Origin: a bacterium UBP4_UBA6127
Lineage (GTDB): Bacteria; UBP4; UBA4092
Length of the DNA: 64,000 nt
Reading direction: 5' to 3'
Assembly (NCBI GenBank): GCA_002428325.1
Contig: DIVR01000065.1
Span: 120,866 to 184,865 of the forward strand
Position numbers and translations under genes: made by a program. The notes below the pieces were generated by a model. The model saw only the letters and a program-made list of their open reading frames with translations. It searched no databases and was not told the DNA's origin. Below are positions 1 through 9,052 of this stretch, one piece after another; the stretch's first letter is position 1; the number at the start of each line of letters is the position of its first letter.

Positions 1-1505
1 TGGTGGTTGGATTCAGTCCTCCGGTTACCCGGGCCTTGATAATGTCCACCCTTTTGATTATGGGGGGCTTTATCAAAAGGGATATTCAGCCTCTGAATTC
101 CCTGGCATTGGGTGGATTGGCCATTCTCTGGATGAATCCACTCTCCCTATGGGATGGAAGCTTTCAATTGTCATTTATGGCAGTTTTCGGCCTCATCACC
201 CTGACCCCGATTTTTAATGAGTATTTTCCCATAGAAAACAGATTTCTTAGAATAAGCTTAATATCTTCTCTTTCACCTCTTCTGGCAACTCTACCCATCC
301 TGGTGAAATATTTTAATTATCTTTCGACAGTGAGCCTGCTCAGCAATCTGATAGCGGCGCCTATGGTATTTCTTTCATTACCCTTAACCTTTTTGACCGG
401 GATTGCTTACCCGGTTTCTCACTCCCTGGCCTCTGCTTTTGCCCAGTGTAATGGAGTCAGTATCTTTCTTATGACCGAGTTGACCCGTTTATTGACCCTG
501 GTGCCGGGGGCTTACTTTAATTTTCCTGACATACCTGCCTGGATGATGGCCGTTTATTATATTTTACTTGTCGGGTTCATCAGTGCTTTCCAACCTTCCA
601 TTGGATTTCCTGATTATGCTTTCAGAAAGAGGTGGCTGACCAGTTCCCTGGTTGCATGCCTGGTCCTGGGCAGTTTCATTATTATGGATTTGAAGGTTAC
701 CAGGTTTCAAGCCACCTTTCTGGATGTTGGGGAGGGGGATTGTATTCTGTTGAGATTTCCTAACCGGAAAACAGTGTTGGTGGATGGCGGTCGAGGGTCT
801 CCTTATGATTTTGGTAAGCGGGTTATTTTGCCATATCTTCGTAAGGCGGGAATTCGTCGGGTGGACATCATGGTTGTAACTCATGCGGATGAAGACCATG
901 CTGGAGGAATGGTCAGTGTCTTGAAGGAATATCCTGTAGATAATATTCTGCTCAGCACCCTGGAATCTCCTCAGGAATCTTCCTATGAAAAAATCCTGGC
1001 AATAGCCCACCAGAAACATATTCCAGTCCGCCTGTGTGTACGGGGGGATGAAATAGCCGGATTTGAGCCTTGGAGGCTGGAAATCATGAATCCATCTTCT
1101 TCACCTTTAAAGGGGACGGGTTCTGATGAGAATAATAATTCTGTTGTCCTTCGAGTCTGGAAGGGTAATCAGAGTCTCTTGCTTACCGGGGATATTGGGC
1201 TAGAGGCAGAATCTGAACTGGTAAAATCTGGAATAAGCCTCAATGCTCAAGTGTTAAAGGTCTCTCATCATGGCTCCCGTTTTAGTTCTTCTGATGGATT
1301 TTTAGAAGCTGTTCATCCCGATTTAGCTATCATCCAGGTGGGGAACATGAATGTTTTTGATCATCCGGCCCCTGAGACAATCAGTAGATTAACCAGCCGT
1401 AATATCAAGATTTATCGAACAGATAAAAATGGCGCCGTTATTTTGGAAGAAACACCTCAGGGCTGGAATGTTAAACCCTGGCTCTATTTTATAAATCCCA
1501 ATTAA
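1..1505 (+). CDS. comEC: ComEC/Rec2-family DNA uptake channel protein, 5'-truncated
   Basis: About 500 C-terminal residues are visible; the reading frame is open to the window edge, so the start lies upstream and the GTG at position 3 is not a real start. The first ~220 residues are a run of hydrophobic helices typical of the Competence domain (membrane channel for single-stranded DNA during transformation). From about residue 240 there is a metallo-beta-lactamase-like domain starting FLDVGEGDCILL, with the metal-site motif THADEDHAGG, then LLTGDIG and KVSHHGS. In the family this domain is thought to process incoming DNA. The following membrane protein is 59 nt downstream and could be co-transcribed. 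The assignment is secure; only the truncation is a limitation. Confidence 0.93.
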   Translation, partial: VVGFSPPVTRALIMSTLLIMGGFIKRDIQPLNSLALGGLAILWMNPLSLWDGSFQLSFMAVFGLITLTPIFNEYFPIENRFLRISLISSLSPLLATLPILVKYFNYLSTVSLLSNLIAAPMVFLSLPLTFLTGIAYPVSHSLASAFAQCNGVSIFLMTELTRLLTLVPGAYFNFPDIPAWMMAVYYILLVGFISAFQPSIGFPDYAFRKRWLTSSLVACLVLGSFIIMDLKVTRFQATFLDVGEGDCILLRFPNRKTVLVDGGRGSPYDFGKRVILPYLRKAGIRRVDIMVVTHADEDHAGGMVSVLKEYPVDNILLSTLESPQESSYEKILAIAHQKHIPVRLCVRGDEIAGFEPWRLEIMNPSSSPLKGTGSDENNNSVVLRVWKGNQSLLLTGDIGLEAESELVKSGISLNAQVLKVSHHGSRFSSSDGFLEAVHPDLAIIQVGNMNVFDHPAPETISRLTSRNIKIYRTDKNGAVILEETPQGWNVKPWLYFINPN

Positions 1506-1564
1506 TGTTACAATCCATTTCCATGGACATTATGATTATGATGAGATTCTAAGACAGGAATATC

Positions 1565-3004
1565 ATGAGCCATAATTTTCAGCCTAAAGTAATATCCTTG
1601 TTTTTGGTTCTTTTCTTGATTTGTTTCTATTTCCTGACCCAGGGGAGAACCTTGGAATATGGATATGTGGATGGGTCTGTCATGTATAATGTGACCAGAA
1701 GCCTGGTGGAATATGGGGATCTAAAAACCCTTGTCCCAACCTACTACCGGGGGGAATCCTTGATTACCCATTCCAAATATGGGTTAGGATTATCTCTGGC
1801 CTCAGTGCCTCTCTATGTTTCTTTTAAATATGCGGCCCAATTTATTAATATGGAATTTAAGGAATCGCTGATACGTCGCAGCCCTATTTATACCAATGCC
1901 ATTATAACTGGGCTGGGTTGCCTGGTTTTGTTCTGGATTCTTTTAAGGTTTACTAAAAACCAAAAGGATTGTCTGGGTTTATCCCTTCTCTACGGACTGA
2001 GTACCATGGCTTTGGTATATTCCCGTTCTGATTTCAGTGAACCTCTCAATACCCTTTGCCTGCTATTGTCATTTTATTTTCTTTATCAGGGCAGTACTAA
2101 AACACTCACAGAAAAAAATCTGGTATGGAGCGGGTTTTGGATGGGAGCAGCCCTTCTGACCCGGCCGGTTTCGTTGATTATGATTCCCCTTTGGCTCTGG
2201 CAAATAATCCAAGGACATTCAGCGGGGACCTCCTGGAAGCTGAAAATTAAATCGGTCCTGGTGTGGGCAGTTCCTCTGGGCTTATTTATCCTGATAATCC
2301 TATGGTATAACTTCTACCGGTATGGGAGTATTTTTAAGACTGGTTATGAAGTGGACTTCCATGATTCTCATCAGATAAAAGTTTTTTGGACAGGTTTATG
2401 GGGACTGACCTTTGGGGCGGGAAAAGGGATTGTCTGGTATAACCCTATTCTCTGGGCAGCGGTTCCTGGCTTTTACTATTTATTCAAGAAAAACAGAAAT
2501 ATGGGATTCTGGATTTCAGGGATTTTCCTGATTCATTTACTGCTTTATTCCGGATGGGCCTGTTGGGAAGGGGGCTGGTGTTGGGGACCCCGTAATCTGA
2601 TTCCAGTCATTCCTTTTTTATTTATTCCGATATTATTTCTATTGGAGGGACTCACTCATCAAAAGAGGGTTGTCTGGGATAGTTTACTGATTCTGGGATT
2701 CGCAGGGTTTGGGGTTCAATTCCTGGGAATGGTTTTTCCCTATGGGAGTTATATCCAATTCATGTTGAACAAAGGGATTCTTTATGAAGAACTCTGGACT
2801 CAGACAATCAATTCTCCTTTGATTGGGCATTCCTATATCCTGACCAAATTCCCCCCTCATGTATGGAATTTCCTGGTGCTTAATATCTTTTATAACCCTG
2901 ATTATTATTGGGTTATATTTGCTTCAATTCTGTTTTTCCTAGTGATGACCTATTCTGCCTGCCAGCTTGCCAGATTTATCATGAAACCCTCCAACCCTGA
3001 CTGA
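1565..3004 (+). CDS. GT-C type integral membrane glycosyltransferase-like protein
   Basis: This 479-residue protein has around ten or more hydrophobic helices. The first loop after TM1 carries an acidic DGSVMYNVTRSLVEYG stretch and a YGLGLS segment. A later WEGGWCWGPRNLIPVIP segment is typical of polyprenyl-phosphate-sugar dependent (PMT/ArnT-like) glycosyltransferases, whose catalytic acid sits in the first periplasmic loop. It would transfer a lipid-linked sugar on the outer face of the inner membrane; the acceptor is unknown. The ATG has an AGGA Shine-Dalgarno about 8 nt upstream. It lies 59 nt after comEC on the same strand, without an obvious terminator between. The fold class is fairly safe; the substrate cannot be inferred. 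Confidence 0.7.
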   Translation: MSHNFQPKVISLFLVLFLICFYFLTQGRTLEYGYVDGSVMYNVTRSLVEYGDLKTLVPTYYRGESLITHSKYGLGLSLASVPLYVSFKYAAQFINMEFKESLIRRSPIYTNAIITGLGCLVLFWILLRFTKNQKDCLGLSLLYGLSTMALVYSRSDFSEPLNTLCLLLSFYFLYQGSTKTLTEKNLVWSGFWMGAALLTRPVSLIMIPLWLWQIIQGHSAGTSWKLKIKSVLVWAVPLGLFILIILWYNFYRYGSIFKTGYEVDFHDSHQIKVFWTGLWGLTFGAGKGIVWYNPILWAAVPGFYYLFKKNRNMGFWISGIFLIHLLLYSGWACWEGGWCWGPRNLIPVIPFLFIPILFLLEGLTHQKRVVWDSLLILGFAGFGVQFLGMVFPYGSYIQFMLNKGILYEELWTQTINSPLIGHSYILTKFPPHVWNFLVLNIFYNPDYYWVIFASILFFLVMTYSACQLARFIMKPSNPD

Positions 3005-3190
3005 TTTTCCTGGTCTCCTGGGGACCGATTCGTTATTGGAAGTCCCATACTCCCTTTTTTAGTATTCAGATACGGAGTTTGACCCAGGCTGATGGTTACA
3101 GCCTGGGTCTAGCTCCAATATGAAAAATGAGGAAACAGGGAGGAGATGCTCGGGTTCCCCTTAAAATATAAATATTTTTTTAAAAAACTA
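3005..3190. other. Intergenic stretch upstream of the cold-shock leader
   Basis: No credible open reading frame is seen. The only recognisable structure is the 29-nt inverted repeat at 3081-3109, annotated separately. No clear terminator follows the glycosyltransferase gene unless that repeat serves as one; it has no T-run after it. Confidence 0.5.
3081..3109 (+). repeat. Dispersed 29-nt inverted repeat, copy 1
   Basis: Perfect 10-bp arms GACCCAGGCT and AGCCTGGGTC flank the 9-nt loop GATGGTTAC. The same 29 nt recur exactly at 57134-57162 and, in reverse orientation with one mismatch, at 20520-20548. The flank after the right arm (TCTAGCTCCAAT here) is also partly conserved (TCTGGTTCCAAT in copy 3). 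All copies are intergenic. It resembles a REP-like or miniature mobile repeat, and it could also act as an RNA hairpin. Confidence 0.85.
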
Positions 3191-3375
3191 TTGACAAAAG
3201 ACATTCTGTCTGATAACTTGCAATTGAGATTTTAAGAAAGCAGGTTCCAGGATTGAGAAACAGCAGAGCGTAAGGTCCATATTGAGCAAATGGTCCTGCG
3301 CTTTTTTTTATTTTGACAGCCGGCTGGCTGTGGGTTCCACAGGGACGTGCTGAATGTTTTAAAAGTAAGGAGGTG
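3191..3375 (+). promoter_or_regulatory. Cold-shock gene promoter and long structured 5' leader
   Basis: A TTGACA box at 3191-3196 is followed after 15 nt by GATAAC, a weak -10. This would give a leader of about 165 nt before the csp start at 3387. Cold-shock genes are known for long 5' UTRs that refold with temperature. Two mutually exclusive small hairpins overlap in this one: ACAGCC/GGCTGT (3316-3321 with 3326-3331) and CTGTGG/CCACAG (3328-3333 with 3337-3342). A strong AAGGAGGTG ribosome binding site lies at 3367-3375. Upstream of these is a terminator-like hairpin, listed separately. Confidence 0.45.
3267..3309 (+). terminator. Terminator-like hairpin with 8-T run inside the csp leader
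   Basis: AGCG, AGG and CCAT on the left (3267-3280) pair with ATGG, CCT and CGCT on the right (3290-3302), with a T-T mismatch and a small internal loop. Eight T residues follow. The csp coding region begins 78 nt later, so the hairpin either attenuates csp or ends a small RNA of about 90 nt starting near 3220. The structure is seen directly; the role is inferred. Confidence 0.55.
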
Positions 3376-3386
3376 TCATTCATAAG

Positions 3387-3590
3387 ATGGAAAAAGGTAC
3401 TGTGAAGTGGTTTAACAACAAAAAAGGATATGGCTTTATAGTGACAGAAGCCGGCAAAGATATTTTCGTTCATTACAGCAAGATTCTGGGAGATGGCTAT
3501 AAAACCTTAAAAGAAGGTGATACGGTCCAGTTTGAGGTGGGTGATACCGACAAGGGCCCACAGGCTGAGAATGTTCAGATTGTATCCTAG
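3387..3590 (+). CDS. csp: Cold-shock domain protein (CspA family)
   Basis: This 67-residue protein is a single cold-shock domain at the usual family length. It opens MEKGTVKWFNNKKGYGFI, with the RNP1-type motif KGYGFI and the RNP2-type motif DIFVHY. Both line the nucleic-acid-binding face of the five-stranded barrel. Such proteins act as RNA chaperones in the cytoplasm and melt secondary structure in mRNA. The start has a strong AAGGAGGTG site 11 nt upstream. The gene is monocistronic, with its own leader upstream and a hairpin terminator right after it. Confidence 0.96.
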   Translation: MEKGTVKWFNNKKGYGFIVTEAGKDIFVHYSKILGDGYKTLKEGDTVQFEVGDTDKGPQAENVQIVS

Positions 3591-3634
3591 TAACTAACGT
3601 TATTATATTTATCAAAAATTGAAAAGATGAAAAA

Positions 3635-3669
3635 CGGGTCTATATTTTTCAAGTAGGCCCGTTTTTTTT
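3635..3669 (+). terminator. Rho-independent terminator of csp
   Basis: CGGGTC (3635-3640) pairs with GGCCCG (3656-3661) across a 15-nt loop, with one G-T pair, and eight T residues follow. It lies 45 nt after the csp stop. Confidence 0.8.
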
Positions 3670-3746
3670 ATGGACTGGTTTGACTCTCCTGATAAGCCCC
3701 TGTAAAATACGGAAACAAGTCAATATGCCAATCAAGGAAAAGGGAT

Positions 3747-5876
3747 ATGAATATCCGAATATTCAGTTCAGCTTTTATTATTATGTTGTTGGTCAGCGTA
3801 ACGGGTTATTGTCTTCCGGTGGATTTTGACTGGAAAGAAAGAACCATTGGATTTGAGTTTACATCGGAGTCTCTGGGAGAGGTTACCACCTCTTTCCGGC
3901 AAGGGACCGGGATGGCTGTCAGGTTATTAGATGATAAATGGCAACTGAATTTTTATCTCAATCCCGGAGCTGAAGTCTCCTCTTATGCCCTTCGGATCAA
4001 AGGGATAGCTGAAACAGTCATCATCAATCAAAGAGGTTTGGATATCGATCCAATTGAAGGAAATGATGGCACTTATTACTTTGTAGGGCCGGGTTATTTG
4101 AAATCCGGTTGGAATGAGATGGAAATTAAGACGATTTCCAATAAGGATAAAAATATATCAGAATATGTGGAAGCAATCCTTTTTTCATTGAGGTTTACCG
4201 AAGAAGAAGCCCATTTCGGCAGAACCTTTGGCCAGCATATACTCAGAACTTATACTCAACCCGCTACTGACCCTCAACAGCTGCTCTATGATGTAAAGCA
4301 TATTATTCTTGACCATCAAATATCTATGACCAGCAGTATTATCACAGCTTCCATGACCCTGATTGGCACAAGCCTGGATACCGGCAATACCTTTCAGACC
4401 GTTGTCCTGGATATGGATGGCAACAGCGGAAGTTTTTCAGTCAAATCAGTGAACCGGGGAAATGGAACAGCTAATCTGAGTTTCAGCCAGAATCTGAGTA
4501 CCGACAGGTTATCCATCACCCTGCCTTCTCCCCTGATTTGCCAGAGTGTATTTACAGTGAAGGTTTATTATTCAGGAACCCCCAATGCCAGTGGCACTTT
4601 TGGGGCACCTTATCGAAGAACCACCCATGGGTCTCCTTCCAAGCCAATCGTCTATAGTTTCAGCGAACCTTATGGAGCCAGGCAATGGTGGCCTTGCAAA
4701 GATATCCCGGATGAAAAGTTTACGGCTGATTTATATTGGACCTGTCAGACAGCCTATTTCCCTGTCTCTAATGGGGTCTTAGTGGATGTAACCACCAGCA
4801 GCAATGGGACGCATACCCTGCATTACCGGGAAGATTACCCGGTTTGCAGTTATTTGATATCCGTGGCCTGTACCAATTACCAATACCTATATGGGATTTA
4901 TACTTCTCAGGATGGGCTATCCCAGATGACCGTCGGCAATTATATCTATCCTGAGAATTATGCGCTGGAAGGCTATGGGGTACAGGGAACCATTGATATG
5001 ATTTCGTTTTTCTCGGAGATATTTGGCGAATATCCTTTCCTGGCTGAAAAATATGTGACCGCTACCCATAATTCTTCTTCCAGTATGGAACACCAGACTG
5101 CCACCAGTCTGGGGCCGGGGTTGCTTTCCCCTGATGGTAGAGGTAAAACGAATTGCCATGAATTGTCGCATCAATGGTTTGGGGATGGTATTACCATGAA
5201 GAATTTTAATCATCTCTGGCTGAATGAAGGATTTGCTTCTTATGCAGAAACACTTTGGGCTGAAAAACGGTATGGGACTTACAGCTATCATACTTATATC
5301 AATGCCTGGACCACAGCGGATGATTATCCTCTGGTGAGCAACCATGCGGATGATTTCCGGGGAACTATTGTTTATCGCAAAGGCGGCTGGGTTTTGCATA
5401 TGTTGAGAAAAGTAATGGGGGATACCGCCTTTTTCACCGGGCTGAAAAATTATATGGAAGATACCAGTTTACGATATGGGAATGCTCTAAGTATGGATTT
5501 TCAACATCACATGGAATCTGCCTTGGGGAGCAGTACCAGCCTTTCCTGGTTTTTCGATGAGTGGTTATATCAGGCGAACCGACCCAGTTATCAAGTCAGT
5601 TGGAGCCAGCATCTGGAGGGGGAAACCCGGATGTTGAACCTTGCCATTGAACAGGTACAGTCTAATGCCCAGTACATAATGCCTATTGATATCAAAGTTA
5701 CTTTTTCCGGAGGCAGCTCAACCATCCTGACTGTCTGGAATACCCAGTATTCCCGGCAGACCTGGATGATTCCCCTGGGTACTTCTGAAAGCGTAAGTTC
5801 TTTCAGCTTTGACCCGGATAACTGGATATTGGATACCTACCAAATCCTGGCGGTCGATGATTGGAAAAGATACTAA
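3747..5876 (+). CDS. Secreted M1-family zinc metallopeptidase (aminopeptidase N-like), copy 1
   Basis: A signal peptide (about residues 1-22, ending near TGYCLP) precedes an N-terminal beta region. The catalytic part carries HELSH at residues 471-475 and the third zinc ligand Glu494, the HExxH-x18-E signature of clan MA family M1. The exopeptidase motif is represented by SSSMEHQT (GAMEN-like). A later YRKGGWVLHMLR supplies the usual catalytic Tyr. Members release N-terminal residues from peptides; this one would work outside the inner membrane. The second copy starts 16 nt downstream, so the two form an operon by duplication. The SD is AAGGAAAAGG. The last five residues, DWKRY, belong to a C-terminal DW motif shared with other exported proteins here. 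Confidence 0.9.
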   Translation: MNIRIFSSAFIIMLLVSVTGYCLPVDFDWKERTIGFEFTSESLGEVTTSFRQGTGMAVRLLDDKWQLNFYLNPGAEVSSYALRIKGIAETVIINQRGLDIDPIEGNDGTYYFVGPGYLKSGWNEMEIKTISNKDKNISEYVEAILFSLRFTEEEAHFGRTFGQHILRTYTQPATDPQQLLYDVKHIILDHQISMTSSIITASMTLIGTSLDTGNTFQTVVLDMDGNSGSFSVKSVNRGNGTANLSFSQNLSTDRLSITLPSPLICQSVFTVKVYYSGTPNASGTFGAPYRRTTHGSPSKPIVYSFSEPYGARQWWPCKDIPDEKFTADLYWTCQTAYFPVSNGVLVDVTTSSNGTHTLHYREDYPVCSYLISVACTNYQYLYGIYTSQDGLSQMTVGNYIYPENYALEGYGVQGTIDMISFFSEIFGEYPFLAEKYVTATHNSSSSMEHQTATSLGPGLLSPDGRGKTNCHELSHQWFGDGITMKNFNHLWLNEGFASYAETLWAEKRYGTYSYHTYINAWTTADDYPLVSNHADDFRGTIVYRKGGWVLHMLRKVMGDTAFFTGLKNYMEDTSLRYGNALSMDFQHHMESALGSSTSLSWFFDEWLYQANRPSYQVSWSQHLEGETRMLNLAIEQVQSNAQYIMPIDIKVTFSGGSSTILTVWNTQYSRQTWMIPLGTSESVSSFSFDPDNWILDTYQILAVDDWKRY

Positions 5877-5891
5877 TAGGGGAATAGTCTA

Positions 5892-8054
5892 TTGAAACTT
5901 AATTTTGGGAATATTTCTTTCTATAATAATCTAATAAAACTGGCATATTGTTGTTCCATTGCATGGATCCTTCTGTCGTTAAATTTACCTGTATGGGCAG
6001 GCGCTGATGAATTCCGGGAATATCCCTTAATATTTTCAATCTCTGATAAGGTAACTGCCAGCCTTGATCCATCCAATACTTTATGTGTTTCTACTTCAGG
6101 AAACCAGATGGATATCCAGTTTGTTTTAAATACCTTTCCTGATGCTCCGGGGTATCTATTAAGAATATCCTCGGGATATGGCATTTCCCAGGTAAGGGTT
6201 AATGGACATTTTCTATCTTCAAAGCCGATTCTCAGAAATCAAGAGGAACTATGGTTGATTCCAGCCTCCTGTTTGAGAAGGGGCAATAATCATCTGGTCC
6301 TGGAAGAACTGCAAAACAAATCAATTGAAAAGCCGATTGAAATTGAATTGTATGGGCTTCCGGGAACAGCGGAGGTTCTCCATTTTGAGGAGATATTTAG
6401 TGAACAGGTATATGGAGTTAAAACTCAACCGGCAACCGATCCCCTTCAATTGAAATATGATGTGATTCATGTTGAGTTACAGCAATCTATCACCATGACT
6501 CATTCCAATATTACAGCCTCCATGATGATGATTGGAGAGGTAATCGATACTACCAGCTCTCTGAGTACTGTCGTTCTGGATTTTAATGGATATAGCGGTT
6601 TTTTTTCTGTGAAGTCGGTGGATCAGGGGCCGGCGAATCAGGGGGTAGGTAATCTCCCTTATGAATTGGATTATGGGAAGAATCGCTTATATATCGCATT
6701 GCAGGAGCCTATTGCTGCTTTCAGTCGATTCACTGTCAGGGTCTATTATTCAGGTATTCCCTATCCCTACACATCGGGTTCTCCCTGGGGAGGATATAAT
6801 TCCTGGTCTCAGGGGACAACCGGGATTCCCATTATCTTCAGCTTGAGTGAACCTTATGGAGCCAGAAACTGGTGGCCCTGCAAGGATATACCAGATGATA
6901 AATTCACAGCCGACCTTTATTGGGAATGTCCGACCACCTATTTTGCTGTTTCTAATGGGAAACTTATTGATTGTGAGATTGTTGGAAATGGAATCCATAG
7001 GTTTCATTATCAGGAAACCTATCCCATCTCCAGCTACCTGGTTTCTGTCGCTTGTTCAAAATATGAGTATGTGTTTGGAATCTATACATCATTAAACCAT
7101 TCATTCATGACAGTGGGGCATTATCTGTATCCGGATCAAACAGAATCGGAGGGGGAGAGTGCATCCGGCACCATTGATTTAATGGAATTCCTGGCCGGGA
7201 AATTTGGCGAATATCCTTTTCTCAATGATAAATATGTAACTTCTACCTTTCCTTCCTCAGGGATGGAACATCAAACCTGTACAGGTCTGGGAATCGGATT
7301 ACTCTCTCCGGATGGCCGGGGAGTCTTGAATTGCCATGAGCTGGCTCATCAGTGGTTTGGAGATGCTTTGACGATGGGTCATTTTAATCATCTCTGGCTG
7401 AATGAAGGATTTGCGACTTATGCAGAAGCTCTCTGGAAAGAAAAAGAGGGAGGGATAGAAGCCTACCATCAATATGTAGATAACTGGACCACTAAGGATA
7501 ACTATCCTTTGGTGAGTTCTCATGCCGATGAGTTTTCCCCTTATATCGTTTATAGGAAAGGGGCCTGGGTATTGCATATGTTGAGGCATATCATGGGAGA
7601 TTCTGATTTTTACAAGGGAATGAAAAGTTATGCGGCCGATTCCAGCCTGAAATATGGGAATGTCCTTTCTTCTGATTTTCAGTCTCACATGGAGAAGGCC
7701 CTGAGTCAGGATACCAGTTTGGCATGGTTTTTTAATCCATGGCTCTATCAGTCCAACCGGCCGGTTTATTCATATCATTGGTCCCAGCATTTAGGAGGAA
7801 CCGAAACTGTAATAGATTTGACCCTTGAACAAACTCAGACGGGTGGATATTACTCCATGCCCCTGGATATCAGGGTGAAACTGACCAATGGGAAACAGAT
7901 TACTTTCAGAATATGGAATACCCAATTCCCTATAGAGGAAATTCAGATTCCCGTGGGTGATTTAGTCACTGTCAGTTCCCTGGAGTTTGACCCCGATAAT
8001 TGGGTCTTAAAATCCATGGCTGAAACCCCGGTGGTAGATTGGAACCTTTATTAG
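5892..8054 (+). CDS. Secreted M1-family zinc metallopeptidase, copy 2 (tandem paralog)
   Basis: This 720-residue protein is collinear with the preceding one and shares long identical blocks, for example HLWLNEGFA and SEPYGAR. Zinc ligands are HELAH at residues 482-486 and Glu505; the GAMEN-like motif is SSGMEHQT, and YRKGAWVLHMLR follows. It starts with TTG behind a GGGGA site, only 15 nt after copy 1, so it is co-transcribed and probably translated from the same mRNA. A hydrophobic segment at about residues 16-36 looks like a signal peptide with an extended N-region. It ends in DWNLY. Divergence outside the active-site half suggests an old duplication with possible substrate specialisation. 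Confidence 0.89.
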   Translation: MKLNFGNISFYNNLIKLAYCCSIAWILLSLNLPVWAGADEFREYPLIFSISDKVTASLDPSNTLCVSTSGNQMDIQFVLNTFPDAPGYLLRISSGYGISQVRVNGHFLSSKPILRNQEELWLIPASCLRRGNNHLVLEELQNKSIEKPIEIELYGLPGTAEVLHFEEIFSEQVYGVKTQPATDPLQLKYDVIHVELQQSITMTHSNITASMMMIGEVIDTTSSLSTVVLDFNGYSGFFSVKSVDQGPANQGVGNLPYELDYGKNRLYIALQEPIAAFSRFTVRVYYSGIPYPYTSGSPWGGYNSWSQGTTGIPIIFSLSEPYGARNWWPCKDIPDDKFTADLYWECPTTYFAVSNGKLIDCEIVGNGIHRFHYQETYPISSYLVSVACSKYEYVFGIYTSLNHSFMTVGHYLYPDQTESEGESASGTIDLMEFLAGKFGEYPFLNDKYVTSTFPSSGMEHQTCTGLGIGLLSPDGRGVLNCHELAHQWFGDALTMGHFNHLWLNEGFATYAEALWKEKEGGIEAYHQYVDNWTTKDNYPLVSSHADEFSPYIVYRKGAWVLHMLRHIMGDSDFYKGMKSYAADSSLKYGNVLSSDFQSHMEKALSQDTSLAWFFNPWLYQSNRPVYSYHWSQHLGGTETVIDLTLEQTQTGGYYSMPLDIRVKLTNGKQITFRIWNTQFPIEEIQIPVGDLVTVSSLEFDPDNWVLKSMAETPVVDWNLY

Positions 8055-8064
8055 TCTTTCTGAT

Positions 8065-8964
8065 TTATGGGTGTGCAGGGGGAATCTTCAGAGTATTAAA
8101 ATACTCACTCAAATTATACAGGTGATTGAAGTGGTCCTGAGTCGTCATACCATAATACCCAAGGATATGGGCATTCCTTCTCTCGGCTGAATAGGCTAGA
8201 ATCATCCCCAAAGAATTACGATGATTCCTTTTCTCCTTTTTGAGTTTTAAATGGGTTATCAGATATTCTGCCGTCAATGTAGTAGTATTATTCCGATGTT
8301 CTGGTCTGGGAGGGTATAGTTGAGTGAACCAAAATTCCTTTTTTCCCTTTGCAGCCTCCTCAGAGAACCTTAAGAAGGGTTCCATTTGGTCCTTTCGAAG
8401 AGTTTCAATCGACCGGGTAGTTCCTTCAAATCCTGCATATAATGAATCTGCCAGAATAATCCCCTGGATTCTCTCATCTTGTGGGGAATGATTCAATATT
8501 GAACGTATAACAGGATATCCTCCGCTGAAGGAAGTCAGATATATCTTGTCTATATTGAGATTTTGAGTACCTTTTAAGGTTTCTATGGAGTTTTTGATTT
8601 CGTCAACCAATCCCTGAAAAGAAGTGGTATCCTGATAAGCAGTATAGTAGTCTTTTAAGCTGATGGATACCAGGATTGCATTTCGATGGGCATCATAAAA
8701 AGACTGTTCAACACACCATGAGGCGCCATGGAAAAACAAGATCAAAGTAACATTGCCATTAAGTGAAACCCTGTAGAAATCAGGAATAAACAATTGCCCC
8801 GTTGATAAGGAATAACGGGTTCCCGGAACTTCTCTTCGAATTGGGGCAACCGGACCTTTCCTGGGAGTCTCAGTCTTCAGGATGTTTTCTCCCAGACATA
8901 AGGATGTTAAAAATATTAAGCAGATAAGGCTTAATATATGGCTTGACAGGCTGAATCGACGCAT
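8065..8964 (-). CDS. Secreted alpha/beta-hydrolase-like protein
   Basis: This 299-residue protein has a signal peptide at about residues 1-25 (ends TSLCLGEN). The body has hallmarks of an alpha/beta hydrolase: a strand leading into FFHGAS (oxyanion-hole type HG) and a nucleophile-elbow-like TSFSGGYP, a relaxed G-x-S-x-G form. A late DHFNHLYN His cluster could supply the catalytic His. Family members are esterases or peptidases, and the substrate cannot be told. The ATG has an AAGGGGAG site about 11 nt upstream. It is convergent with the M1 pair and divergent from ftsE across an 88-bp spacer that must hold both promoters. Confidence 0.55.
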   Translation of the reverse strand: MRRFSLSSHILSLICLIFLTSLCLGENILKTETPRKGPVAPIRREVPGTRYSLSTGQLFIPDFYRVSLNGNVTLILFFHGASWCVEQSFYDAHRNAILVSISLKDYYTAYQDTTSFQGLVDEIKNSIETLKGTQNLNIDKIYLTSFSGGYPVIRSILNHSPQDERIQGIILADSLYAGFEGTTRSIETLRKDQMEPFLRFSEEAAKGKKEFWFTQLYPPRPEHRNNTTTLTAEYLITHLKLKKEKRNHRNSLGMILAYSAERRNAHILGYYGMTTQDHFNHLYNLSEYFNTLKIPPAHP

Positions 8965-9052
8965 AATGGTTTACTCCCCTTGGAGTCTAGGGTATTATAA
9001 TAAAAAACTTATGATTCGTTAACCTTAATTAAAATAAGGCCAGGTAAATAAA

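Noticed and set aside
3220..3309. 4.5S/SRP RNA or other housekeeping RNA in the csp leader
   Set aside because: The conserved SRP apical loop (GGAAG...AGCAG arrangement in the right stem context) is absent; only a generic T-tailed hairpin is present.
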